Assembly (NCBI RefSeq): GCF_001952855.1
Contig: NZ_LPNO01000013.1
Coordinates: 182,969 to 246,968, forward strand
Reading direction: 5' to 3'
Length of the DNA: 64,000 nucleotides
Source: Pseudomonas sp. ATCC PTA-122608
Lineage (GTDB): Bacteria > Pseudomonadota > Gammaproteobacteria > Pseudomonadales > Pseudomonadaceae
Positions 1 through 9,082 of the stretch are shown here, in pieces. The notes beneath the pieces are model-generated. The model ran no database searches and was not told the DNA's origin. It worked only from the letters and a program-made list of their open reading frames with translations. Position 1 is the first letter of the stretch. Each line of letters begins with the position of its first letter. A program made the translations under genes and the position numbers.

Positions 1-1
1 G

Positions 2-181
2 ATCTTCAAGAACATGTCCAAGCGGGCTTCCGAACTGTTGCGCGACGACCTCGAGGCCAAGGGCCCGGTGCGCGTCAGCGACGTGGAAACTGCGCAGAAA
101 GAAATCCTCACCATTGCCCGCCGTATGGCCGAAGCCGGAGAAATCGTTCTCGGTGGGAAGGGCGGCGAAGAAATGATTTAA
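2..181 (+). CDS. fliG: Flagellar motor switch protein FliG (3' end only)
   Basis: The window opens inside this gene; 59 C-terminal codons and a TAA stop are visible. The translated piece (IFKNMSKRASELLRDDLEAKG, ending GGKGGEEMI) matches the last part of the FliG C-terminal domain, which bears the torque-generating face contacting MotA/MotC stators. FliG forms the C-ring with FliM and FliN. It is followed after 10 bp by fliH on the same strand, as expected in the Pseudomonas fliEFGHIJ order. The 5' part lies outside the window. Confidence 0.95.
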   Translation: MFKNMSKRASELLRDDLEAKGPVRVSDVETAQKEILTIARRMAEAGEIVLGGKGGEEMI

Positions 182-191
182 GGCGCCGCGC

Positions 192-956
192 ATGTCGAAC
201 AAAGATGAGACGCCCAGCGATCTGATTCGTGCACGGGACGTCGGAGGGTTCGACGTCTGGTCGCTGCCCAGTTTCGACCCGCATCGCCCGGAGCCAGAGC
301 CCGAGCCGGTAGAAGAAACCCCGGCCGAGATGGAAGAAGTGCCGCTGGAAGAAGTCCAGCCACTGACCCTGGAAGAGCTCGAAAGCATTCGTCAGGAAGC
401 CTACAACGAAGGTTTTTCCACTGGTGAGAAAGACGGTTTTCGCAGCACCACCCTCAAGGTCCGCCAGGAAGCCGAGGCGGCGCTGAGCGTCAAGCTCGCC
501 AGCCTGGAAACCCTGATGGGCAGCCTGTTCGAGCCCATCGCCGAGCAGGACTCGCAGATCGAAAAAGCCATGGTCGGGCTGGTGGAGCACATCACTCGCC
601 AAGTGATTCAGCGCGAATTGGCCCTGGACTCCACGCAAATCGAAAGCGTGATGCGCGAAGCCCTCAAGCTGCTGCCTCTGGGCGTCGGCAATGTGCGGCT
701 GTACATCAATCCCCAGGATTTCGAACAGGTCAAAGCCCTGCGCGAGCGCCATGAAGAAACCTGGCGCATCGTCGAAGACGCCGCGCTGCTGCCCGGTGGT
801 TGCCGGGTCGAGACTGAACACAGCCGCATCGACGCTACGGTGGAAACCCGAATCACCCAGATCATGGCCAAGCTGTTTGATCAATTGCACGAGCAGGCGC
901 TGCACCCGGCAGAGCCGGACTTGAGCGTCGAGCTGGACACGCCCGATGCGCCTTGA
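192..956 (+). CDS. fliH: Flagellar export ATPase regulator FliH
   Basis: 254 aa soluble cytoplasmic protein that binds FliI and docks it at the C-ring/export gate. The N-terminal ~60 residues are acidic and Pro/Glu-rich ([10 protein letters not shown]), then a helical middle, then a conserved C-terminal region ending in a FliH-type domain (residues ~110-230, including [17 protein letters not shown]). Length fits the Pseudomonas FliH family. ATG at 192 is taken; the ribosome-binding site is weak, so coupling to fliG 10 bp upstream is likely. Its 3' end overlaps fliI by 11 bp, which argues for translational coupling of the ATPase and its regulator. Confidence 0.95.
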   Translation: MSNKDETPSDLIRARDVGGFDVWSLPSFDPHRPEPEPEPVEETPAEMEEVPLEEVQPLTLEELESIRQEAYNEGFSTGEKDGFRSTTLKVRQEAEAALSVKLASLETLMGSLFEPIAEQDSQIEKAMVGLVEHITRQVIQRELALDSTQIESVMREALKLLPLGVGNVRLYINPQDFEQVKALRERHEETWRIVEDAALLPGGCRVETEHSRIDATVETRITQIMAKLFDQLHEQALHPAEPDLSVELDTPDAP

Positions 957-2304
957 TCGCACCAGCTTCGCCAAGCGCCTGGGTGGCTATGCCGAAGCCA
1001 CCGAGTTGCCGGGCCAGCCGATCCTGGAGGGCCGCCTGCTGCGCATGGTCGGCCTGACCCTGGAAGCGGAAGGCCTGCGCGCCGCCATGGGCAGCCGCTG
1101 CATGGTGATCAACGACGACAGCTACCACCCGGTGCAGGTCGAAGCCGAAGTGATGGGCTTTTCCGGCAGCAAAGTATTCCTGATGCCCGTCGGCAGCGTT
1201 GCCGGCATCGCCCCCGGCGCTCGCGTGGTGCCGCTGGCCGATACCGGTCGCCTGCCCATGGGTATGAGCATGCTCGGCCGGGTGCTGGATGGCGCTGGCC
1301 GTGCCCTCGACGGCAAGGGCGGGATGAAGGCTGAAGACTGGGTACCGATGGACGGCCCGACCATCAACCCGCTCAAGCGCAACCCCATCAGCGTACCGCT
1401 GGACGTGGGCATTCGCAGCATCAACGGTTTATTGACGGTGGGCCGCGGCCAGCGTCTGGGCCTGTTCGCCGGTACCGGCGTGGGTAAGTCGGTGTTGCTG
1501 GGCATGATGACCCGCTTCACCGAGGCCGACATCATCGTGGTGGGGCTGATCGGCGAGCGGGGCCGCGAGGTGAAGGAATTCATCGAGCACAGCCTCGGCG
1601 AAGAAGGCCTCAAGCGTTCAGTGGTGGTCGCCTCACCGGCGGATGACGCGCCACTGATGCGCCTGCGTGCCGCGATGTACTGCACACGCATCGCCGAATA
1701 TTTCCGCGACAAGGGCAAAAACGTCCTGTTGCTGATGGACTCCCTGACCCGTTTCGCCCAGGCCCAGCGGGAAATCGCCCTGGCCATCGGCGAGCCGCCG
1801 GCCACCAAGGGCTATCCGCCGTCAGTGTTTGCCAAGCTGCCCAAGCTGGTGGAGCGTGCCGGTAATGCTGAAGCCGGTGGCGGTTCGATCACGGCGTTCT
1901 ACACCGTACTCTCCGAGGGCGATGACCAGCAGGACCCGATTGCCGACTCGGCGCGGGGCGTGCTCGACGGGCACATCGTGCTGTCCCGGCGCTTGGCCGA
2001 GGAAGGGCACTACCCGGCCATCGACATCGAAGCATCCATCAGCCGGGTGATGCCGTCGGTGGTCACGCCTGAGCACATGATGCGGGCGCAGCACTTCAAG
2101 CAGCTGTGGTCACGCTATCAACAGAGCCGCGACCTGATCAGCGTCGGCGCCTACGTGGCTGGCGGCGATCGCGAGACCGACCTGGCGATTGCCCTGCAAC
2201 CGCAACTGGTGACCTACCTGCGCCAAGGCCTCAACGACAAGATCAGCATGGGTGAGAGCGAGGCGCACCTGGGTAGCATCTTCGCTCCGGCACCCGGCGG
2301 ATAA
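946..2304 (+). CDS. fliI: Flagellum-specific ATPase FliI
   Basis: 452 aa, the usual length for FliI. It hydrolyses ATP to drive substrate unloading at the flagellar type III export gate. A Walker A motif ([11 protein letters not shown], ~172-182), the catalytic GERGRE motif (~203-208) and a Walker B strand ([12 protein letters not shown], ~261-272) are all intact; the N-terminal 100 residues are the F1-beta-like barrel. The ATG lies inside the 3' end of fliH. fliJ follows after 3 bp, so fliHIJ is a tight translational unit. Confidence 0.98.
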   Translation: MRLDRTSFAKRLGGYAEATELPGQPILEGRLLRMVGLTLEAEGLRAAMGSRCMVINDDSYHPVQVEAEVMGFSGSKVFLMPVGSVAGIAPGARVVPLADTGRLPMGMSMLGRVLDGAGRALDGKGGMKAEDWVPMDGPTINPLKRNPISVPLDVGIRSINGLLTVGRGQRLGLFAGTGVGKSVLLGMMTRFTEADIIVVGLIGERGREVKEFIEHSLGEEGLKRSVVVASPADDAPLMRLRAAMYCTRIAEYFRDKGKNVLLLMDSLTRFAQAQREIALAIGEPPATKGYPPSVFAKLPKLVERAGNAEAGGGSITAFYTVLSEGDDQQDPIADSARGVLDGHIVLSRRLAEEGHYPAIDIEASISRVMPSVVTPEHMMRAQHFKQLWSRYQQSRDLISVGAYVAGGDRETDLAIALQPQLVTYLRQGLNDKISMGESEAHLGSIFAPAPGG

Positions 2305-2307
2305 ACC

Positions 2308-2757
2308 ATGGCCAATACCCGCGCCGCACGCCTTGCCCCGGTGGTGGACATGGCCGAAAAAGCTGAAAAAACCGCCGTCCAGCGCCTGGGTTACTTCCAG
2401 GGCCAGGTTCGCCTGGCGGAAAGCAAACTGGGCGACCTGGAGCGCTTTCGCGGCGAGTATCAGCAACAGTGGATCGAGCGCGGCAGCAAGGGCGTCTCCG
2501 GCCAATGGCTGATGGGTTACCAGGGCTTTCTCAATCAATTGGAAACCGCCGTCGGCCAACAGCGCCAGAGCCTGGCGTGGCACCAGGCGAACGTCGACAA
2601 GGCCCGCGACAGCTGGCAACAGGCCTACGCCCGGGTCGAAGGCCTGCGCAAACTGGTGCAACGCTACATCGACGAAGCCCGCGCACTGGAAGACAAGCGC
2701 GAACAGAAACTGCTTGATGAGCTGTCCCAGCGCCTGCCGCGTCAGAGCCAGTATTAA
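2308..2757 (+). CDS. fliJ: Flagellar export protein FliJ
   Basis: 149 aa, highly charged, predicted almost entirely helical coiled coil (heptad-like stretches around residues 15-60 and 75-140), as for FliJ, which sits like a gamma subunit in the FliI hexamer and cycles export chaperones. It starts 3 bp after fliI. In many genomes the next gene would be fliK; here a REP element and the hsbA-hsbR-hptB module intervene. Confidence 0.93.
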   Translation: MANTRAARLAPVVDMAEKAEKTAVQRLGYFQGQVRLAESKLGDLERFRGEYQQQWIERGSKGVSGQWLMGYQGFLNQLETAVGQQRQSLAWHQANVDKARDSWQQAYARVEGLRKLVQRYIDEARALEDKREQKLLDELSQRLPRQSQY

Positions 2758-2773
2758 CCGCGCCGCAGCCCCC

Positions 2774-2874
2774 TGTAGAAGCGAGCTTGCTCGCGAAGGT
2801 CGTCAACGATAACGCGGGGCAATCAGGATTTACGCGCTGGTCTTGCGTTCTTCGCGAGCAAGCTCGCTCCTACA
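2774..2874. repeat. REP pair (inverted, GCGAGCTTGCTCGC core)
   Basis: Two REP palindromes in inverted orientation: TGTAGAAGCGAGCTTGCTCG at the left end and CGAGCAAGCTCGCTCCTACA at the right end, with ~55 bp between. It lies in the fliJ-hsbA gap and could form a long hairpin in RNA. No coding content is seen. Confidence 0.85.
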
Positions 2875-2943
2875 TGGAGTTGCCCACTTCCCCATCACCT
2901 GCTAAACCTTGTTGCACATTGCCAATGACAAGGAAGCAGTCGT

Positions 2944-3249
2944 ATGTCAGTCGAATCAGAAGTGTCCCTGGATGGGAAGAAAGCGACGATCACCGTTAAG
3001 GGGCGATTCGATTTCGGTAGTCACCAGGCTTTTCGTGATGCCTACGAAAAGTTCTACAAGGTGCCCGAGATCTACGTGGTGGACTTGAAGGAAACCACCT
3101 ACATGGACAGCTCTGCCCTGGGCATGCTCCTGCTGCTGCGGGACCATGCCGGCGGTGACAATGCCGAAGTGCAGGTGGTCAACAGCAACTCCGACGTGCG
3201 CAAGATCCTCGCCATCTCCAACTTCGACAAACTGTTCGATCTCACTTGA
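2944..3249 (+). CDS. hsbA: STAS-domain anti-anti-sigma factor HsbA
   Basis: 101 aa single STAS domain. The phosphorylation motif DSSALG is present with Ser56 as the likely phospho-site, the same position I recall for P. aeruginosa HsbA. In that species unphosphorylated HsbA binds the anti-sigma factor FlgM and frees FliA, while the phosphorylated form favours biofilm through HsbD. ATG at 2944 is preceded by AAGGAAGC. The stop codon overlaps the TTG start of hsbR. Family and role are inferred from sequence and the three-gene context. Confidence 0.88.
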   Translation: MSVESEVSLDGKKATITVKGRFDFGSHQAFRDAYEKFYKVPEIYVVDLKETTYMDSSALGMLLLLRDHAGGDNAEVQVVNSNSDVRKILAISNFDKLFDLT

Positions 3250-4964
3250 GCGTCCTGGCCCCGGTCCTTGAGGCGCTGACGGTATTGATCGCCGAAGACA
3301 GCGCCGCCGATTTGCTATTGCTGTCGAGCATCGTGCGTCGTCAGGGCCACCAGGTACTGACCGCCAGCAACGGTGAGGAAGCTGTGGAAGTGTTCATCCG
3401 CGAGCGGCCGCAATTGGTGTTGATGGACGCACTGATGCCGGTAATGGACGGCTTCGAAGCGGCCCGGCAGATCAAGCAACTGGCGGGGGAGGCGCTGGTG
3501 CCGATCATCTTCCTGACTTCCCTGCGCGAGAGCGAAGCCCTGGCCCGGTGCCTGGATGCCGGCGGCGACGACTTCCTGGCCAAACCCTATAACCAGGTGA
3601 TCCTCGCGGCGAAGATTAACGCCATGGACCGCCTACGTCGCTTGCAGGCCACGGTGTTGCAGCAGCGCGACCTGATCGCCCGGCACCACGACTATCTGCT
3701 GCAGGAGCAGCGGGTCGCCAAGGCGGTGTTCGACAAGGTCGCGCATTCCGGCTGCATCAATGCCGCGCCGAATATTCGCTACGTGCAATCGCCCTACGCG
3801 CTGTTCAACGGTGACCTGTTGCTGGCTGCCTACACGCCATCGGGCGATATGCATGTGCTGCTGGGTGACTTTACCGGTCATGGTTTGCCGGCGGCGGTCG
3901 GCGCGATGCCGCTGGCGGAAGTGTTCTACGGCATGACTGCCAAGGGTTACGGCCTGGCGCAGACCCTGCGGGAGATGAACGCCAAGCTCAAGCGCATCCT
4001 GCCGGTGGACATGTTTTGCTGCGCCACCTTGCTATGCCTCAGCGCCCAGCGCCGAGTGGTGGAAGTGTGGAACGGCGGCATGCCCGAGGGTTATGTGCAT
4101 GACCTCGCCACCGGCAAACGCACGCCGCTGGTGTCGCGGCATTTGCCGTTGGGCGTATTGGCGGCCGAGGCGTTTGATGACCGCACTGAAGTCTGGCCGA
4201 TGGCGCTGGGCGACCGGGTGTTTCTGCTGTCGGATGGCGTGCTGGATACCGCTGATGTCCATGAGCAACTGTTTGGCGCCGAGCGTTTGCAGCAAGTGTT
4301 TGCGGCCAACCGTGAGCCGGACCGGTTGTTCGAGGAGATTGAGCAAGCCCTGGCGGCTTTTCGTGGCGAAGTGCGTGATGACGTCAGCATGGTGGAGATC
4401 AGCCTGCAGGCGGGTGAGCCATTGCGTTCGCCGTCGGTGGTGTATTCCGACAGTGGCCAGTCGTCGCCGCTGGATTGGTCGGTGAGCTTTGAGTTTCGTG
4501 CCGAGACGCTCAAGTCCTACAACCCGTTGCCGTATTTGTTGCAGCTGCTGTTGGAGATCCATGGGCTGCGGGAGCAGAGCGGGGCGTTGTATAGCGTGAT
4601 GGCTGAGTTGTATTCCAATGCCCTGGAGCATGGGGTGCTGGGGCTGGATTCGCGGCTCAAGCGTGATGCTCAGGGGTTTGCGGCGTATTACCGTGAGCGT
4701 AATGAGCGGCTGGCGCGGTTGGACAGTGGGTTTGTGCGGGTGCACCTGGATGTAGTGCCGACCGGGGAGGGTGGTTGTCTGACCTTGCGGATCGAGGACA
4801 GCGGGCCGGGGTTTGATGTGGAGGCGGTGCTGGCCAGGCCGCTGGATGTTGACCGTCTGTCTGGTCGGGGGTTGAGCCTGGTGCGGCAGTTGAGCAGCCA
4901 GGTAGGCTGGTCTGACGGCGGGCGGTGTGTGTGCGTGGAGTTTTCATGGAAGGCTCTGGCATAA
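3246..4964 (+). CDS. hsbR: Response regulator / PP2C phosphatase / HATPase kinase HsbR
   Basis: 572 aa, three domains: an N-terminal receiver (~10-130) with the acidic pocket ED17-18 and phospho-acceptor Asp61 (LVLMDALMP); a central SpoIIE/PP2C phosphatase (~190-390) with metal-binding GDFTGHG and LLSDGVLD; and a C-terminal HATPase anti-sigma kinase (~420-570) with N-box ELYSNALEHG, DSGPGFD and GRGLSLV. It can thus both phosphorylate and dephosphorylate HsbA, switched by phosphoryl transfer from HptB. The start is TTG at 3246 inside the hsbA stop (TTGA), so translation is probably coupled. The domain set and length agree with P. aeruginosa HsbR. Confidence 0.88.
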   Translation: MSVLAPVLEALTVLIAEDSAADLLLLSSIVRRQGHQVLTASNGEEAVEVFIRERPQLVLMDALMPVMDGFEAARQIKQLAGEALVPIIFLTSLRESEALARCLDAGGDDFLAKPYNQVILAAKINAMDRLRRLQATVLQQRDLIARHHDYLLQEQRVAKAVFDKVAHSGCINAAPNIRYVQSPYALFNGDLLLAAYTPSGDMHVLLGDFTGHGLPAAVGAMPLAEVFYGMTAKGYGLAQTLREMNAKLKRILPVDMFCCATLLCLSAQRRVVEVWNGGMPEGYVHDLATGKRTPLVSRHLPLGVLAAEAFDDRTEVWPMALGDRVFLLSDGVLDTADVHEQLFGAERLQQVFAANREPDRLFEEIEQALAAFRGEVRDDVSMVEISLQAGEPLRSPSVVYSDSGQSSPLDWSVSFEFRAETLKSYNPLPYLLQLLLEIHGLREQSGALYSVMAELYSNALEHGVLGLDSRLKRDAQGFAAYYRERNERLARLDSGFVRVHLDVVPTGEGGCLTLRIEDSGPGFDVEAVLARPLDVDRLSGRGLSLVRQLSSQVGWSDGGRCVCVEFSWKALA

Positions 4965-4994
4965 TCCGCCGATTCTTGATCAAGGAGCGAACAA

Positions 4995-5342
4995 GTGGCA
5001 GAGATTCATCTGGACCCCGATGTGCTGACTGGCTTGCAGGAGGTCATGGAGGGTGAGTATCCGAAGTTGCTCGACACGTTTCTCGATGACTCGCAGAAGC
5101 GGGTAGAGGCGTTGCGCAGGGCTCGTGATGATGCCAAGGCGTTGGGGCGGATTGCGCATAGCTTTAAGGGGAGCAGCGGTAACCTTGGGGCGGTGCGGTT
5201 GGCTGAGCTTTGTCAGTTGCTCGAGGATACGTCGGCCAAGCCTGTGCATGCGGACCTTGGGGGGTTGGTGGACGAGATTGACCAGGAGTTTTCGCTGGTG
5301 CGGCCGTTGTATGAGCATGAGCGGGGGCGGTTTCAGCTTTGA
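4995..5342 (+). CDS. hptB: Histidine phosphotransfer protein HptB
   Basis: 115 aa with a GTG start at 4995 preceded by AAGGAGCG. It is a single Hpt four-helix domain with phospho-histidine His55 in IAHSFKGSSGNLGA. In P. aeruginosa HptB relays phosphate from hybrid kinases (RetS, ErcS', SagS, PA1611) to HsbR and thereby affects FlgM, rsmY and the swarming/biofilm choice. Here it closes the hsbA-hsbR-hptB module, 30 bp after hsbR, with a ~630 bp repeat-filled gap before fliK. Confidence 0.88.
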   Translation: MAEIHLDPDVLTGLQEVMEGEYPKLLDTFLDDSQKRVEALRRARDDAKALGRIAHSFKGSSGNLGAVRLAELCQLLEDTSAKPVHADLGGLVDEIDQEFSLVRPLYEHERGRFQL

Positions 5343-5351
5343 CGCTTTTGG

Positions 5352-5893
5352 TGTGTATATCCGTTATTTGGGTAACGGCGGCTTATGGTTCCGCTCTTAC
5401 AGCGGGTCACTTTTGAAAAGCGTGTAGGAGCGAGCTTGCTCGCGAAAAACCTGAGAGCGCCGCGTTCATTCAGGATGCCCGCGTCATCGTTAACGACCTT
5501 CGCGAGCAAGCCCGCTCCCACATTTGGACCGTGCCCGCTTTAGCTTCTGATTTTGCTGTTGCTGTTGCTTCACCACACTCAAGCCGGCCTGTAGGCCGCT
5601 GTGCTCTTGATCTGCTGTTGATCTTGATCTTAGGCGCCCCGTTAAACCACGCTGGCCGAACGCAGGCTTTGGAGCGTGGGTAACCCGGCAGGACGCCGGG
5701 TTAGCCGCGCTGGGCCAAGGATGGCCCATCGCGGCGGCCCACGCTCCAAAGCCGGAGTGAGGGCACACCGAGCCTAGGCGAGGTGCCGAGTGGTGGGGCA
5801 AGAGCCTTTTGGTTACTTTTGGGCTCCTTTCAAAAGTGACCCGCTGTAAGAGCGGAACCCATACAAGCCATCACCCAAATAACGGATATACAC
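5352..5893. repeat. Composite intergenic repeat bounded by ~65 bp inverted repeats
   Basis: A left arm at 5352-5420 (starting GTGTATATCCGTTATTTGGG and including CCGCTCTTACAGCGGGTCAC) recurs as an inverted copy at 5827-5893. Inside are a REP pair (5423-5524), a stretch of TTGATCT/TGCTGT micro-repeats (5560-5635) and nested palindromes: GGCTTTGGAGCGTGGG at 5665-5680 against its complement at 5738-5753, enclosing AACCCGGC/GCCGGGTT at 5682-5702. No credible gene is inside. It looks like a dispersed fluorescens-group repeat or a non-autonomous element; no transposase is present. Confidence 0.8.
5423..5524. repeat. REP pair inside the composite repeat
   Basis: TGTAGGAGCGAGCTTGCTCG on the left and CGAGCAAGCCCGCTCCCACA on the right: an inverted pair in which the right copy belongs to the CCCGCTCCCACA subtype while the left belongs to the AGGAGCGAGC subtype. 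Confidence 0.85.
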
Positions 5894-5907
5894 CCCCAAA
5901 CCAAAAC

Positions 5908-5925
5908 CTGGCCCAACTCTTGCTC
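5908..5925 (+). promoter_or_regulatory. Sigma54-type promoter before fliK
   Basis: CTGGCCCAACTCTTGCTC carries the -24 GG (5910-5911) and -12 GC (5922-5923) with exactly 10 bp between, matching the TGGC-N8-TTGC consensus. It lies ~50 bp upstream of the fliK ATG, just outside the composite repeat. Late flagellar operons of Pseudomonas are known to use RpoN with FleQ. Confidence 0.7.
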
Positions 5926-5975
5926 TACCTCCTGTAACCGCACCCTCGACCCCTGTGCGGCGGAGACTCTTATCT

Positions 5976-7346
5976 ATGGCAATCACCCCGAATTCGCTCC
6001 TGCAGGCGGCCCCCGCGGCCAAGCCTCAAGCGCCCGCTGCCAATCCACCGGCAGTGGCTGCGGACCCGCGGGACAAGGCCCCGGGCTTCGCTCAGGTGTT
6101 CGCCAAGCAAGCCCCCGCGCCCTCGGCAAAACCCACCGACACCACCACCAAATCGACCCGCGAAAAACCTGCGGACGCCAGCACCAAGCCCGCCGCCAAC
6201 AACGACAAGCCTGCCGCCGGCACTCCATCAGTTGCCGATAACGGCAAGACTTTGCCTGCCACCCCGCCGGCCAAGCCCGACACCCCGGACACCACCGCCA
6301 AGACCGACGACCCGGCCCCGGCAGACGACCCAACCCTGGCCCAGCAACCCCCGGTCGACCCAGCCGTCGACCCGGCGCTGATGGCCGCGGTAGTGCCTGT
6401 CCCGGTACCCGCAACGCCAGCACCCGTCGAAACACCGGCACCGGTCGCGGCGAAAGATGACAAGTCCCAGCCAGTAGTAGCGCCACCCGTGGCCGCTACC
6501 GACGACGCCAAGCCGGCCTTCGACCCAGAAGCCGACCCGCTGGACGCAATGCCCGCCGTACGCCTGGCCATGGAGCAGGGCGGTCACGTGTCCGCCAGCA
6601 GCCAAACCCCAGCCAAAGGCACGCCGGCCCCGACCCAGGACCAGCCAACGGCCGCGCAAAACTTCGCCACTGGCCTGGCCAGCATGGTCGACCAGCAAGC
6701 GACCAAGGACAGCACCGACCAGGGCGGCGACAAAGCCTTCACCGGCCTGATCGATGGCGGCCTCAAAGACCTGAAAGACGCCCGCAGCGACACCCGTGTC
6801 GACGATTTCGCCAACCGCCTCGCCGCGCTGACTCAGGCCGCCACCCCGAAAACCGCAAATGCCCTGCCACCGGTGGCCAACGCACCACTGGCCATGCACC
6901 AGAGCGGCTGGACCGACGAGGTGGTAAACCGGGTCATGTACCTGTCCAGCGCCAACCTCAAGTCGGCAGAGATCCAGCTGCAACCCGCTGAACTGGGTCG
7001 CCTGGATATCAGTGTGAAAATGTCTGCCGACCAGCAGGCGCAGGTCACCTTCATGAGTGGTCACGCGGTGGTTCGTGAAGCACTGGAAAGCCAGTCAGGC
7101 CGCCTGCGGGAGATGTTTGCCCAGCAGGGCATGGGCCAGGTCGACGTCAACGTGTCCGACCAGTCCCGTGGCTGGCAGGGTCAGCAGGGCCAGGACCAAC
7201 AACAGCAGAACCAGGCACGCGGCGTCAGTGGCAGTGGCGGGCGGGGTGATGGGGTTGATGGCGGCGGTATTGGTGAGGTGGCTGAAGTTGCCGCGCCGGT
7301 GGTGCAGTCCATCATTGGCTCCAGCGCCGTGGACTATTACGCCTGA
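5976..7346 (+). CDS. fliK: Flagellar hook-length control protein FliK
   Basis: 456 aa from the ATG at 5976 (CGGAG upstream); a GTG seven codons earlier is possible but lacks a ribosome-binding site. The N-terminal ~300 residues are a low-complexity Ala/Pro/Thr/Asp-rich ruler region. The C-terminal ~110 residues (from ~NRVMYLSSANLKSAEIQLQPAELGRLDI) form the FliK substrate-switch domain with the conserved LxPxxLGxxxV pattern, followed by a Gln/Gly-rich tail. FliK measures hook length and interacts with FlhB-C to switch export from hook to filament. A sigma54-type promoter lies just upstream. Confidence 0.93.
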   Translation: MAITPNSLLQAAPAAKPQAPAANPPAVAADPRDKAPGFAQVFAKQAPAPSAKPTDTTTKSTREKPADASTKPAANNDKPAAGTPSVADNGKTLPATPPAKPDTPDTTAKTDDPAPADDPTLAQQPPVDPAVDPALMAAVVPVPVPATPAPVETPAPVAAKDDKSQPVVAPPVAATDDAKPAFDPEADPLDAMPAVRLAMEQGGHVSASSQTPAKGTPAPTQDQPTAAQNFATGLASMVDQQATKDSTDQGGDKAFTGLIDGGLKDLKDARSDTRVDDFANRLAALTQAATPKTANALPPVANAPLAMHQSGWTDEVVNRVMYLSSANLKSAEIQLQPAELGRLDISVKMSADQQAQVTFMSGHAVVREALESQSGRLREMFAQQGMGQVDVNVSDQSRGWQGQQGQDQQQQNQARGVSGSGGRGDGVDGGGIGEVAEVAAPVVQSIIGSSAVDYYA

Positions 7347-7370
7347 TCCAAGGCCTGGCGATGATCGAAA

Positions 7371-7459
7371 TGTGGGAGCGGGCTTGCTCGCGAATACGGA
7401 GTGTCAGTCACCGTTACAGGTGCTGACCCACCGCTTTCGCGAGCAAGCCCGCTCCCACA
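7371..7459. repeat. REP pair (GTGGGAGCGGGCTTGCTCGC type)
   Basis: TGTGGGAGCGGGCTTGCTCG at the left and CGAGCAAGCCCGCTCCCACA at the right, inverted with ~50 bp spacing, between fliK and the sigma54 promoter of fliL. Confidence 0.9.
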
Positions 7460-7502
7460 TTGGTTTTGCAGTGTCGGCGAAACCGTGATCAAACAGACAA
7501 CT

Positions 7503-7520
7503 CTGGCATAACACTTGCTC
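7503..7520 (+). promoter_or_regulatory. Sigma54-type promoter before fliL
   Basis: TGGCATAACACTTGCT at 7504-7519 has GG and GC separated by exactly 10 bp and the TTGC element intact, ~50 bp upstream of fliL. In P. aeruginosa the fliLMNOPQR-flhB operon is RpoN/FleQ dependent, so this site fits known biology. Confidence 0.8.
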
Positions 7521-7569
7521 TTGCCTTTCCCCAGAACTATGAACCCCTGAATAGTGACGGATTATTGGC

Positions 7570-8070
7570 ATGGCGAAGAGCGACGACGTAGCAACACCAC
7601 CCGCAGGCAAGGGCAAGCTCAAGCTTATCCTGCTGATTGTCCTGGCCTTGTTCCTGGCGATCGGCCTGTCCGTGGGGGCTACCTGGTACTTCATGCACAG
7701 TGCCCAGAGCAAACCGGCCGCGACGGCCGAGGTCAACCCTAACGTCAAGCAACCGGCAATCTTCGAGCCGATGCTTCCGGCGTTTGTCGCCAACTTCAAT
7801 CAGAACGGCCGTCAACGCTACCTGCAGGTGAGCATTACCCTGCTGGCGCGGAACCAGGCAGACCTGGATGCCCTCAAGGTGCACATGCCAGTGATCCGCA
7901 ACAACCTGGTGATGCTGTTCTCCGCACAAGGCTTCGAGACCCTCGCCACTCCGGTGGGCCAGGAAATGCTGCGCCAGAAGGTCACTGCCAGCGTGCAGGA
8001 AGTGGCCCAGAAGGAAGTCGGCAAACCGGTGATCGAGCAGGTGCTCTTCACTAATTTCGTATTGCAGTAG
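7570..8070 (+). CDS. fliL: Flagellar basal-body protein FliL
   Basis: 166 aa: a short cytoplasmic N-terminus, one transmembrane helix (~residues 16-42, LKLILLIVLALFLAIGLSVG), then a periplasmic FliL domain ending EQVLFTNFVLQ. FliL rings the stator units and supports torque under load. It is the first gene of fliLMNOPQR-flhB, downstream of a sigma54-type promoter and 9 bp before fliM. Confidence 0.96.
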   Translation: MAKSDDVATPPAGKGKLKLILLIVLALFLAIGLSVGATWYFMHSAQSKPAATAEVNPNVKQPAIFEPMLPAFVANFNQNGRQRYLQVSITLLARNQADLDALKVHMPVIRNNLVMLFSAQGFETLATPVGQEMLRQKVTASVQEVAQKEVGKPVIEQVLFTNFVLQ

Positions 8071-8079
8071 GATCACGAC

Positions 8080-9048
8080 ATGGCCGTGCAGGACCTGCTG
8101 TCCCAGGATGAAATCGATGCGCTGCTCCACGGCGTCGACGATGGTCTGGTACAGACCGAAATGGCTGCCGAGCCCGGCAGCGTCAAAAGCTACGACCTGA
8201 CCAGCCAGGATCGCATCGTCCGTGGACGTATGCCGACGCTGGAGATGATCAACGAGCGTTTCGCCCGTTACACCCGCATCAGCATGTTCAACATGCTGCG
8301 CCGCTCGGCGGACGTGGCGGTGGGCGGTGTGCAGGTGATGAAGTTCGGTGAATACGTGCACTCGCTGTACGTGCCCACCAGCCTCAACCTGGTCAAGATC
8401 AAACCGCTGCGCGGCACCGCGTTGTTCATCCTCGACGCCAAGCTGGTGTTCAAGCTGGTGGATAACTTCTTCGGCGGTGACGGCCGTCACGCCAAGATCG
8501 AAGGCCGTGAATTCACCCCGACTGAATTGCGCGTGGTGCGCATGGTGCTGGAGCAGGCCTTCATCGACTTGAAGGAAGCCTGGCAGGCGATCATGGAAGT
8601 CAATTTCGAGTACATCAACTCGGAAGTGAACCCGGCCATGGCCAACATCGTCGGCCCCAGCGAAGCCATTGTGGTCTCCACCTTCCACATCGAACTCGAT
8701 GGCGGTGGCGGCGACCTGCACGTGACCATGCCGTACTCGATGATCGAGCCGGTGCGCGAAATGCTCGATGCGGGCTTCCAGTCCGACCTCGACGACCAGG
8801 ACGAACGCTGGGTCAAGGCCCTGCGCGAAGACCTGCTGGACGTCGACGTGCCCCTGAGCGCCACCGTGGCCCGTCGTCAGTTGCGTTTGCGGGATATTTT
8901 GCACATGCAGCCGGGGGATGTGATTCCCGTCGAACTGCCGGAAGAACTGATCATGCGCGCCAACGGCGTGCCGTCGTTCAAGGTCAAGCTCGGTTCTCAC
9001 AAAGGCAACCTCGCGTTGCAAGTGATTGAGCCGATCAACCGTCGCTGA
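8080..9048 (+). CDS. fliM: Flagellar motor switch protein FliM
   Basis: 322 aa, the expected length. The N-terminal LLSQDEIDALLHG is the CheY-P binding motif; the CheC-like middle domain (~50-230) and C-terminal SpoA domain (~240-318) follow. FliM forms the C-ring wall and controls rotational sense. A long antisense frame exists on the other strand but is a GC-rich codon shadow. Confidence 0.98.
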   Translation: MAVQDLLSQDEIDALLHGVDDGLVQTEMAAEPGSVKSYDLTSQDRIVRGRMPTLEMINERFARYTRISMFNMLRRSADVAVGGVQVMKFGEYVHSLYVPTSLNLVKIKPLRGTALFILDAKLVFKLVDNFFGGDGRHAKIEGREFTPTELRVVRMVLEQAFIDLKEAWQAIMEVNFEYINSEVNPAMANIVGPSEAIVVSTFHIELDGGGGDLHVTMPYSMIEPVREMLDAGFQSDLDDQDERWVKALREDLLDVDVPLSATVARRQLRLRDILHMQPGDVIPVELPEELIMRANGVPSFKVKLGSHKGNLALQVIEPINRR

Positions 9049-9082
9049 TCCACACTAATTTCTGCTCCGCCGAGGACATGTA

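Noticed and set aside
7537..9021. A 494-codon open frame antisense to fliL-fliM
   Set aside because: It is a histidine/valine-rich shadow produced by GC-rich codon usage of fliM; no family pattern and fliL/fliM are certain.
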